A model generated the notes under the pieces. It was not told where the DNA came from, made no database searches, and saw nothing but the letters and a program-made list of their open reading frames with translations. 7,669 bases of DNA from a bacterium. Its GTDB lineage: Bacteria; UBA8248. The stretch is from the NCBI GenBank assembly GCA_027622355.1, contig JAQBZT010000143.1, positions 1 to 7,669 on the forward strand. The letters are read 5' to 3'. Of the stretch, positions 1 to 6,163 are shown piece after piece (position 1 is the first letter of the stretch; the number at the start of each line of letters is the position of its first letter). Position numbers and translations under genes: made by a program.

Positions 1-1145
1 TGCGTCCACTTCCCCGCCTGTTCCTGCGCCTCAGGCGTAATGTTTTTTTTGATAATTTTCAACGACTCAAGATTCGCCGACTCTATTCCATAGAGAATCA
101 TGCGGCAACCGGATTCGTACATTAGAGCCAGAAGGTCGGGATCCACGCGGTCCGTGCGCGTGTTGCAGGACCAATACATGTCGTTCAGGCCTTCCCCGAT
201 CATCAGTTCGAAGAGTTCAACAATGTACTTCCGGTTCATGGTGAATGTGGAATCCTGGAAGTAGATGCCCCTCGCGCCCTTTTCGTACTTCAAGAATTTC
301 AGTTCTTCAATAACACGCTGCGGGCTAAACAGTCGCAGCTTCTTGCCAAGCGTCACATGCGCCTCGCAATAGGTGCAGGGGTAGGGACAGCCGCGTTGCG
401 TGACGAATGGATAGTTCGGAAGACGAACATATTGGGTCGGATGAGGGACATACCGGGCCAAATCGAGATCTCCGAACATGCCAAAAGGCAGTTCGTCCAA
501 TTCCGGAAGAAGTGCGCGATCCGGGTTCATGACAATGGATTCACTGTCCCGCCACCAGGTCAACCCCTCGATGCGGGAGAAGTCGGTTTCCCCGCGCGAG
601 AGTGTTTCGATTAGTTCGGTCAGCGTGATTTCCCCCTCCCGGCGGATGACAAAATCCGCCTCGGGGCACTCCTCGAGACTTTCCACGGAAAGGGAGGTGA
701 CATGCACTCCCCCCAACACGATCACGGCGTCTGGCAGGGCTTGCCGGACCATACGCACCGTGTTGAAGGAATGGCCGGCGGTCGGCGTGAACACCGGAAT
801 GCCGACGAGATGATATTTCCCTTCTCTCAGCAACTCCCGTAATGACGCCTCGGTATAATCGCCGAATTGCGTATCGATGAAATCGACCTCGTAGCCCTTT
901 TCTCTGAGCCACCGATAAATCGAGATCGTGCCCAAGGGCGGCAAAAACCCCTGCTCGACCTTGGCACTCCCCCACGCGGCCTCGGCGGGATAGAACGGCT
1001 CGAGAAGGAGGATCTTCGGGTTCTCTTTCGGAAAGCGCGCGAAGGACCAAAGACGCATCTCGTGCTCGGCGACCGAGCTGGATTGGTGCACGACCGGTCT
1101 GGGTCTGCTGTGCGTTTCGACCATCTTGAGAGGAACGTATGTCAT
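1..1145 (-). CDS. B12-binding-domain radical SAM protein, C-terminus cut by window edge
   Basis: Seen: my translation of the minus strand from ATG 1145 is open for 381 codons to the window edge, so this is the N-terminal part of a longer protein. After about 42 poorly conserved residues, a Rossmann-like cobalamin-binding domain begins at PKILLLEP (about 43-50). It includes VLGGVHVT (143-150) and DFVIRREGEITL (164-175), typical of BchE-like proteins. The radical SAM domain follows: GCPYPCTYC has Cys253, Cys257 and Cys260 in CxxxCxxC spacing for the 4Fe-4S cluster, then YFQDSTFT (295-302) and a GIES motif (353-356). Known: this family does methylations, cyclisations and rearrangements in cofactor, lipid and antibiotic biosynthesis. 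Inferred: it modifies a glycan or lipid precursor; the substrate is not readable from sequence. Two further in-frame ATGs lie upstream at 1169 and 1181. ATG 1145 has AAAGGG about 10 bases upstream, so I chose it with modest certainty. It diverges from the carbamoyltransferase. Confidence 0.9.
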   Translation of the reverse strand, partial: MTYVPLKMVETHSRPRPVVHQSSSVAEHEMRLWSFARFPKENPKILLLEPFYPAEAAWGSAKVEQGFLPPLGTISIYRWLREKGYEVDFIDTQFGDYTEASLRELLREGKYHLVGIPVFTPTAGHSFNTVRMVRQALPDAVIVLGGVHVTSLSVESLEECPEADFVIRREGEITLTELIETLSRGETDFSRIEGLTWWRDSESIVMNPDRALLPELDELPFGMFGDLDLARYVPHPTQYVRLPNYPFVTQRGCPYPCTYCEAHVTLGKKLRLFSPQRVIEELKFLKYEKGARGIYFQDSTFTMNRKYIVELFELMIGEGLNDMYWSCNTRTDRVDPDLLALMYESGCRMILYGIESANLESLKIIKKNITPEAQEQAGKWT

Positions 1146-1169
1146 CCTAGAAAAATCCCTTTCACGCAT

Positions 1170-1190
1170 TCGGGCTTCCATAGAGCCCGA
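1170..1190. other. Inverted repeat (7-bp hairpin) in the divergent region
   Basis: TCGGGCT (1170-1176) pairs with AGCCCGA (1184-1190) around a seven-base loop. On the minus strand the loop contains the farthest upstream in-frame ATG (1181) of the radical SAM gene, so in that mRNA the hairpin would hide that start and favour the downstream ones. On the plus strand it sits 25 bases before the intrinsic terminator at 1216-1241. There is no T-tract directly after it on either strand, so it is not itself a terminator. Confidence 0.5.
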
Positions 1191-1215
1191 TCTGAATTTA
1201 CAAGACGCACTTACC

Positions 1216-1241
1216 CCTCTTCCTCACGAAGAGGTTTTTTT
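1216..1241 (+). terminator. Rightward intrinsic terminator with no obvious gene in front
   Basis: CCTCTTC (1216-1222) pairs perfectly with GAAGAGG (1228-1234) around the five-base loop CTCAC, followed at once by seven T residues (1235-1241). This is a textbook Rho-independent terminator for plus-strand transcription. It does not work on the minus strand, where an A-run precedes the stem. No plus-strand gene lies to its left in the window, where the radical SAM gene is on the other strand. It may end antisense or short-RNA transcription, or act in a leader upstream of the carbamoyltransferase. Confidence 0.65.
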
Positions 1242-1255
1242 GCAGACTCGGTCGT

Positions 1256-1264
1256 ATTATCCCA
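1256..1264 (-). promoter_or_regulatory. Candidate extended -10 promoter for the radical SAM gene
   Basis: Read on the minus strand this is TGG followed by GATAAT, which matches the extended -10 pattern TGn plus five of six bases of TATAAT. It lies about 110 bases upstream of ATG 1145. No good -35 hexamer is present at 16-18 bases spacing, which extended -10 promoters tolerate. Prediction from pattern only. Confidence 0.35.
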
Positions 1265-1399
1265 GATATTCATCAGAAATGCCACCCGAAGAATCTTAGT
1301 CAATACTTCGCCCAGGCAAACCGAGGGCACCCCGCCGGACCCAACGGTTTTCCCGTATGCGGGCCACACCCTGCAAGCCTCCGAGAAACTGGCAACAAG

Positions 1400-1408
1400 T
1401 GGTATAAC
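1400..1408 (+). promoter_or_regulatory. Candidate extended -10 promoter for the carbamoyltransferase
   Basis: TGG followed by TATAAC, matching TGn plus five of six bases of TATAAT. It is about 95 bases upstream of ATG 1503 and downstream of the terminator at 1216-1241, so transcription from here would escape that terminator. The expected -35 position (around 1380-1385) is poor. Prediction from pattern only. Confidence 0.35.
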
Positions 1409-1502
1409 TACCGAGTTTTTGGGGATGGAAATATTCATCGCGTGGTTCCTTTCGGCGATTTTCTCTCCCCGCAGGGAACCAAATTCCTGACAGGAGCGGC
1501 CG

Positions 1503-3266
1503 ATGCGCATTCTGGGCATCCATGATGGTCATACTTCTACCGCCTGCCTGCTGAATAATGGCCATGTGGAAGCCATGGCAAGTGAGGAGCGCTTTAACCG
1601 GATCAAGGGATACGGAGGTGCTCCTTTGCACGCAATCCAGTGGATACTGGAGTATGTCGGGCTGGTCGGTGCCGACATCGACCTCGTCGCGCTCGGCGGA
1701 ATTTCTCCACCCGCCCTCTCCTGGGAGAAGGCCGAGGGCATGTCGCGCCGCCGGGCATTCAACTTCCTCACGAAACTGCTCCCCGCAGCTCTCGTCGGCT
1801 CACACATGCTCGTTGAACCCTACCTGTGGTTCGAAAAGCATTTCGAGGAAAAGAGAAGGAGAGCAGATCTCTATGAATTTCTCAGGAATAAAGGAATCTC
1901 TCCGGAAAAGGTCTGGCTTGTCGAACACCATCAGGCCCATACGGCTACCTGCTATTTCGGAGCTCCCGAAAGCTTTCGCAGCAAGCCGGTCCTCGCCATC
2001 ACGGTCGACGGGTCAGGGGACGGACTGAGCGGAACGGTTTCCGAGGGACGGGAAGGAAAGCTCCACCGCCTGCGGAGCTGGACCAGTTTTCATTCCCTGG
2101 GAGAACTCTACGGACGCGTCACCGAAATTCTGGGGATGAAACCCAACGAGCATGAGTACAAGGTGATGGGCCTCGCTCCATACGCCCCGGAAGAGCTCGC
2201 GGAGAAGACCTACCGCCTGTTCCGGAAATACGTGGGGCTGAGTCCAGATGGTTTTGCCATCGAGATCCAGTGCAGAAAATGGGGTTTGGGATTGTCACGG
2301 CAGCTTGCCAAGGACTTCGGGACGATGCGCTTCGACGCTGTGTCGGCGGGCATCCAGCGCGTCACGGAAGAAGTTGTCGTTGGCCTCGTTCGAAACTGGA
2401 TCCGGAAAACCGGCATCCAGAACGTCGCCCTCGCCGGCGGTGTCTTCATGAACATCAAGCTGAACATGTTGCTGGCAGAATTGCCGGAAATCGGGGACTT
2501 ATTTGTCTTCCCGAGTTGCGGGGACGAAAGCATCGCTCTCGGCGCCGCCTATATTTGCCACGTGGAAAATCACGCCGTGGAGGCGAAAAAACTTCCCCAG
2601 CCGTTCCGGAACATCTATCTTGGTCCTTCCTACCCGGAGGCGGAAATCGAAAAGTCGCTCCGGAAGTTTGCCAACGAAGTGCTATTCGAACGATACGACG
2701 ACATCCACCCGCGCCTTGTCGCCCTGCTACGGGACGGCAACATCATCGCGCGCTGCACCGGTAGGATGGAATGGGGGGCGCGCTCCCTCGGAAACCGGTC
2801 CCTGCTGGCCGACCCCCGGGATCTGCGGAACGTCCGGAAACTGAACAACGCCATCAAGCAACGGGATTTCTGGATGCCGTTTGCACCGTCGATTCTTGCC
2901 GAGAGGCAAGAGGACTATATCGAAAATCCGAAAAAACTCGCCTCCCCTTTCATGATGACGGGATTCCGCAGCAAACCACGGGCCGAGCGGGATCTTCTCG
3001 CCGCCTTGCATCCGCGCGATCTGACCTGCCGGCCGCAAATCGTCGAGGCATCCGTCAACCCCGGGTACCACAGGCTTTTGTCCCTGTGGGAACGGGAAAC
3101 AGGGGTCGGTGGCCTCCTGAACACGAGTTTCAACATTCACGGAGAGCCTATCGTCTGCTCTCCCGGGGACGCGATAGGCACCCTCGTTCGTTCTGGCCTG
3201 GATTTCCTCGCCCTGGAAGATTATCTGGTCTGGCGCAGGGACGCAGTGCCCAAAACCCGCACTTGA
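1503..3266 (+). CDS. NodU/CmcH-family carbamoyltransferase
   Basis: Known family role: transfers a carbamoyl group from carbamoyl phosphate, through a carbamoyl-adenylate made with ATP, to a hydroxyl on a sugar or antibiotic (NodU, CmcH, TobZ). Seen: 587 residues, within the usual size for this family. The N-terminal Kae1-like domain starts MRILGIHDGHTSTACLL and carries HHQAH (142-146, metal-binding type), DGSGDG (169-174), HEYKVMGLAPY (217-227), LAGGVFMN (310-317) and GDESIALGAA (340-349). The C-terminal carbamoyltransferase domain carries GRMEWGARSLGNRS (420-433), RDFWMPFAPSI (454-464) and NTSFNIHGEPIV (540-551). No key motif appears lost. The start is supported by AGGAG at 1492-1496 with a six-base spacer. 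It is a single-gene plus-strand unit, divergent from the radical SAM gene and convergent with the sugar operon. Inferred: it decorates a sugar of the surface glycan; the acceptor is unknown. A soluble cytoplasmic enzyme is expected, as no signal peptide or membrane segment is visible. Confidence 0.95.
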   Translation: MRILGIHDGHTSTACLLNNGHVEAMASEERFNRIKGYGGAPLHAIQWILEYVGLVGADIDLVALGGISPPALSWEKAEGMSRRRAFNFLTKLLPAALVGSHMLVEPYLWFEKHFEEKRRRADLYEFLRNKGISPEKVWLVEHHQAHTATCYFGAPESFRSKPVLAITVDGSGDGLSGTVSEGREGKLHRLRSWTSFHSLGELYGRVTEILGMKPNEHEYKVMGLAPYAPEELAEKTYRLFRKYVGLSPDGFAIEIQCRKWGLGLSRQLAKDFGTMRFDAVSAGIQRVTEEVVVGLVRNWIRKTGIQNVALAGGVFMNIKLNMLLAELPEIGDLFVFPSCGDESIALGAAYICHVENHAVEAKKLPQPFRNIYLGPSYPEAEIEKSLRKFANEVLFERYDDIHPRLVALLRDGNIIARCTGRMEWGARSLGNRSLLADPRDLRNVRKLNNAIKQRDFWMPFAPSILAERQEDYIENPKKLASPFMMTGFRSKPRAERDLLAALHPRDLTCRPQIVEASVNPGYHRLLSLWERETGVGGLLNTSFNIHGEPIVCSPGDAIGTLVRSGLDFLALEDYLVWRRDAVPKTRT

Positions 3267-3311
3267 AACAGATGCGCCATGAGCAGGCGAAAATAAAAAA
3301 AAATTTGAAGA
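3267..3311. other. A-rich gap between convergent genes
   Basis: A 45-base spacer between two stop codons, far more AT-rich than its surroundings, with a nine-A run at 3295-3303. On the minus strand this is a T-tract just past the stop of the nucleotidyltransferase. The hairpin in front of it is only a weak AAGA/TCTT stem across the stop codon. It may help end the minus-strand operon, but I do not call a firm terminator. A four-bp CGCC/GGCG stem on the plus strand is followed by A, not T. Confidence 0.3.
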
Positions 3312-4082
3312 TCAGTTCGAATTCTTGTCCTTATCCCGCCGAGGCGTTCCCTTTAAAATGGGAGGAGTATGCTTTTCGAACTCATCCACCGCACGGGCAT
3401 ATTCCTCTGGCGATCCGATATCTACCCAGTACCCGTCAAACGGAAACACAACGAGTTTCCGGCCCATCTCGACAATGCGCATGGCCAGACTCGGTAAATC
3501 GCATCGTTCGTCTTTTTTCAGCAGGCTGAGAACCTCGGGCTGAAACACGTAAATCCCCATGCTCACCCGGTAACTGTACGTCGGTTTTTCATGGTACGCC
3601 GTCAGATGTCCTTGTTCGTCGACATCCAGTATCCCGAGGTCCACCTGGTAGGCCTTGGTGTAGGAGGCGATGGTCCCCATGGCGCCGGAGCGGACATGGT
3701 GTTCCGCCAAATCGGCGAAATCCAGCGAGGTGAGAAGATCCCCGTTTAGAACCAGGAAGGGCTCGTTGAGATCCTCGACCAGGGAGAGGGGGCCGGCCGT
3801 CCCCAGGGGTTCGTCTTCCCGCGAATAGTCGATCACCATGCCCTCGTACGTGCGGTGTGAAAAATAGGCCATCAGCAATTCGGCCAGATGGCCGACGGCG
3901 AGGGTTACGTGCTCAATCCCCGCCGCCTGCAATTGCTGCATGACGATATCAATAATTGGCACATCCCCGATGGGAACCAGTGGTTTCGGGAATGCGAAGG
4001 TGAACGGCCGCAGGCGGGCTCCCCTGCCACCGGCAAGAATCACCGCCCGGCGGACCGGGGAGGCAGTTTTCTTAGCGGCCAT
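3312..4082 (-). CDS. Sugar-1-phosphate nucleotidyltransferase (NDP-sugar pyrophosphorylase)
   Basis: Known family role: makes an NDP-sugar from NTP and sugar-1-phosphate in the cytoplasm. Seen: 256 residues, one nucleotidyltransferase domain. The nucleotide-binding signature LAGGRGARLRP is at 16-26 with the following Lys33-Pro34. The metal-binding NGD is at 113-115, a sugar-site HEKP at 164-167 and GYWVDIGSPEEY at 217-228. There is no left-handed beta-helix acyltransferase domain as in GlmU and no C-terminal mannose isomerase domain as in bifunctional ManC; the last 25 or so residues are charged and look like a tail. NTP and sugar choice cannot be read. The start is supported by GGAG (4091-4094) with an eight-base spacer. 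It overlaps the upstream dehydratase gene by 11 bases, suggesting translational coupling. Inferred: it supplies the substrate of that dehydratase, perhaps a GDP- or UDP-N-acetylhexosamine. It is the last gene of the minus-strand run. Confidence 0.92.
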   Translation of the reverse strand: MAAKKTASPVRRAVILAGGRGARLRPFTFAFPKPLVPIGDVPIIDIVMQQLQAAGIEHVTLAVGHLAELLMAYFSHRTYEGMVIDYSREDEPLGTAGPLSLVEDLNEPFLVLNGDLLTSLDFADLAEHHVRSGAMGTIASYTKAYQVDLGILDVDEQGHLTAYHEKPTYSYRVSMGIYVFQPEVLSLLKKDERCDLPSLAMRIVEMGRKLVVFPFDGYWVDIGSPEEYARAVDEFEKHTPPILKGTPRRDKDKNSN

Positions 4083-5061
4083 ACTCCATGCTCCGATAAA
4101 ATGACGCGTTTTCTTTCACCCATTCGACAGTCATACGAAGACCGTCCTCAAGGGAAGTTTTGGCGTTCCAGCCCAGCAATTCACTTGCCAGGGAAGGATC
4201 GGCATAGAGCCGTTCGACCTCGCTTGCGACAGGACGCACCCGCTTATTCTCCTGGCTCGTGGTCTTTTGCATGCCCATCAACTCCCCAATGAGATGCACC
4301 AAGTCGCCAATGGATATTTCACGGCTGCTTCCCAAGTTTATCTCTTTTCCGAGCACATCCTTGGCGTCCAAAGTCCGAAGGAAAGCGTCTACGGTATCCG
4401 ATACGAAGGTGAAATCTCTCGTGGGATGAAGATTCCCGAGCGTGAGCTTCTCTTCTCTCAGGTACTGGGTAATAACTGTTGGAATGACTGCCCGGGTGGA
4501 CTGCCTCGGCCCGTAGGTGTTGAACGGCCGGATCGTCACCACCGGAACCCCATAGGAGCGGAAAAAACTCTCAGCAATCTTATCCGCTCCAATCTTGCTC
4601 GCCGAATAGGGCGACTGCCCCTGAAGGGGGTGACTTTCGTCCATGGGAACGTACCGGGCGGTGCCGTACACCTCGCTGGAGGAGGTGTGGATCACCCTCT
4701 CCGGGCCGAAGGTCCGCGCCGCCTGAAGGACGTTCAGCGTTCCGATGACGTTGGAGGCCACGGTTTCTTCCGGGCTCACGTAGGAATAGGGAATGGAGAT
4801 CAGCGCCCCGAGGTGAAACACCCAGCGCGCGCCTTCCACTGCCCGGAAAACCGAATCCTGGCTGCGAAGATCGCCCGAAACGATCTCCACCTCCCGCAGA
4901 ACCTCCGGCGGAACCATCCGCAGGGCACCGTTTTCCTGCCGGCCGGTGTAGCGGACGAAGGCCCGCACCCTGTGTCCCTCGGCGACAAGCCTCTCGACGA
5001 GGTGGCTTCCGATAAAGCCCCCCGCGCCCGTCACAAGCGCCACATCATTCCTGTCCGGCAT
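4072..5061 (-). CDS. LegB-type NAD-dependent sugar-nucleotide 4,6-dehydratase (extended SDR)
   Basis: Seen: 329 residues, full length for an extended short-chain dehydrogenase. The Rossmann motif GAGGFIG has G12, G15 and G18 for NAD binding. The catalytic TSSSEVYG stretch (126-133) and YSASK (Tyr152, Lys156) follow. The Ser-Glu pair before VYG fits the Ser/Thr-Asp/Glu-Glu triad of 4,6-dehydratases rather than a simple epimerase. The stretches HLGALISIPYSYVSPEE, RPFNTYGPRQS and RAVIPTVITQ resemble LegB of Campylobacter-type legionaminic acid pathways as I recall them. Known: LegB turns an NDP-N-acetylglucosamine into the 4-keto-6-deoxy sugar. Inferred: the same type of reaction here. Legionaminic acid itself is not shown, since no LegC, LegG or LegI homologue is in the window. 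AAAGGA precedes ATG 5061 at about ten bases. The 3' end overlaps the nucleotidyltransferase gene by 11 bases. A CDP- or UDP-sugar epimerase is a less likely alternative. Confidence 0.9.
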   Translation of the reverse strand: MPDRNDVALVTGAGGFIGSHLVERLVAEGHRVRAFVRYTGRQENGALRMVPPEVLREVEIVSGDLRSQDSVFRAVEGARWVFHLGALISIPYSYVSPEETVASNVIGTLNVLQAARTFGPERVIHTSSSEVYGTARYVPMDESHPLQGQSPYSASKIGADKIAESFFRSYGVPVVTIRPFNTYGPRQSTRAVIPTVITQYLREEKLTLGNLHPTRDFTFVSDTVDAFLRTLDAKDVLGKEINLGSSREISIGDLVHLIGELMGMQKTTSQENKRVRPVASEVERLYADPSLASELLGWNAKTSLEDGLRMTVEWVKENASFYRSMEYGR

Positions 5062-5126
5062 CTCGCTGAAATCCTTTCCTGGACGCTGCTGCCGCGGAGG
5101 GTAGCCCGCCTCGTCTCTCGAGCCCC

Positions 5127-6137
5127 TCAGGGGTGGGGCGGAACGAGCCTTTCCACTTCCTCCCCCCGAAGGAAGCGAACGACGTTTTCGGCGGCCTCAA
5201 ACTCCATTCTGGCCCGGGCGGAGCGGGTCATGGAACCCATATGGCAAGTCATGACGACATTGGGACAATCCACCAGCTCCCCCGAATATGGCTCTTTCTC
5301 GAAAACGTCCAGAACGGCGCCTCCGAGGCGGCCCTCCCTCAGCGCAGCGGCGAGGGCCGCTTCATCCACCAGCCCCCCGCGGGCCGTGTTGATCAGAATG
5401 GCGTCCGGCTTCATCAGGGCCAGCTCCCGGGGGCCAATCATGTTGCGCGTCCGCTCGGTGAGGGGCAGGTGAAGCGTCACTACATCCGCCCCGATGTATA
5501 TTTCCTCCTTTTCGGCCCATTGTACCCCATGGGATGCGAAAAAAGGATTATCGCGCACGATATCGTTGCCCAGCAGCCGGGTGCCGAAGGGGGCCAGGTG
5601 CCGGATGAGAAGTTTGCCGATCCGGTTCACCCCGATCACGCCCACCGTGATTTCGTCCAGTCCCCGGCCCATGACAGGTGTCCACCCGCCCCCCCGGATG
5701 GAGGCGTCGGCCCGTGCAATGCCCCGGAGAGCGCATATCATCGCCCCCAGGGCGAGTTCAGCCACGGCAGCGGAGGGGGCATCAGGTGTATAGGCCACCT
5801 GGACATTCCGGCGGCGCGCCGCGTCCAAGTCTACGCTGTTGAACCCTACACCCACACGGGAGATGATCTTCAGTCTTTTGGCCCGCTCCAAGACCCTTTC
5901 CGTGATGGGTTCCGTCCCCGCGATGATCGCGTCCGCCTCCTCCACCAGCGCCATCATCTCGGATTCGACCATCCTCCGGCCGTAAGGGTTCCGCACGCAC
6001 TGCAGACCCGCTTGCTCGAGAAGCTCCAAGGGCCGAGGATCGGCCTTTGCGAAAGATGACACCGACAAAAGGACCGTCGCGCCCGACAAACCGCCCGCAG
6101 CCTGACCCGGACGGCCCGCATCATCAGGAACCGGCAC
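5127..6137 (-). CDS. D-isomer-specific 2-hydroxyacid dehydrogenase, phosphoglycerate dehydrogenase-like
   Basis: Known family role: NAD(P)-dependent interconversion of 2-keto acids and D-2-hydroxy acids, including 3-phosphoglycerate oxidation in serine synthesis. Seen, numbering from GTG 6137 (336 residues): substrate-domain SRVGVGFNSVDLDAA (93-107), and the catalytic Arg253 in NTARGG, Glu282 in FEKEP and His299 in TCHMGS. The protein ends soon after the catalytic core, so the ACT regulatory domain of long SerA enzymes is absent. Odd point: the dinucleotide-binding loop reads GVNRIG, with Asn171 where the family usually has the second Gly of GxGxxG. I prefer GTG 6137 because GGGGAGG (6145-6151 on the plus numbering) lies seven bases before it. 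ATG 6167 would give 346 residues and overlap the glycosyltransferase stop as ATGA, but has no good ribosome site. The substrate is unknown; its place in a glycan operon suggests a hydroxy-acid precursor or substituent. Confidence 0.9.
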   Translation of the reverse strand: MPVPDDAGRPGQAAGGLSGATVLLSVSSFAKADPRPLELLEQAGLQCVRNPYGRRMVESEMMALVEEADAIIAGTEPITERVLERAKRLKIISRVGVGFNSVDLDAARRRNVQVAYTPDAPSAAVAELALGAMICALRGIARADASIRGGGWTPVMGRGLDEITVGVIGVNRIGKLLIRHLAPFGTRLLGNDIVRDNPFFASHGVQWAEKEEIYIGADVVTLHLPLTERTRNMIGPRELALMKPDAILINTARGGLVDEAALAAALREGRLGGAVLDVFEKEPYSGELVDCPNVVMTCHMGSMTRSARARMEFEAAENVVRFLRGEEVERLVPPHP

Positions 6138-6144
6138 CTGCGCA

Positions 6145-6151
6145 CCTCCCC
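6145..6151 (-). promoter_or_regulatory. Ribosome binding site that decides the dehydrogenase start
   Basis: Read on the minus strand this is GGGGAGG, a near-perfect Shine-Dalgarno sequence seven bases before GTG 6137. It lies 16-22 bases inside the longer ATG 6167 reading, so it cannot serve that ATG. It therefore favours the shorter protein. Confidence 0.6.
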
Positions 6152-6163
6152 TCTCCGGTCTCG

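Noticed and set aside
541..1050. Minus-strand open frame of 169 codons
   Set aside because: It lies in another frame of the radical SAM gene, whose own frame carries the B12 and CxxxCxxC motifs. The product is Arg/Gly-rich and unrecognisable.
867..1490. Plus-strand open frame of 207 codons crossing the divergent region
   Set aside because: It is antisense to the radical SAM gene for half its length, runs through the terminator hairpin and T-tract, and has no motif or ribosome site that I can see.
1211..1631. Minus-strand open frames in and across the intergenic region
   Set aside because: They overlap the start of the carbamoyltransferase in antisense and show no family resemblance, so I treat 1146-1502 as non-coding.
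3274..3290. Small CGCC/GGCG stem as a terminator of the carbamoyltransferase
   Set aside because: The stem is only four bp and is followed by A residues on the plus strand, so it lacks the U-tract.
5118..5136. CCCC-TGA-GGGG inverted repeat at the dehydrogenase stop as a terminator
   Set aside because: A four-bp stem with a three-base loop and no T-tract after it on the minus strand. It is more likely chance in GC-rich DNA.
4267..5472. Long plus-strand open frame of 401 codons
   Set aside because: It runs antisense across the dehydratase and into the dehydrogenase, has no recognisable domain, and both opposite-strand genes have complete family motifs. It is a GC-rich shadow frame.
5133..6059. 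Plus-strand open frame of 308 codons
   Set aside because: Antisense to the hydroxyacid dehydrogenase, low-complexity Pro/Gly/His-rich product without motifs.
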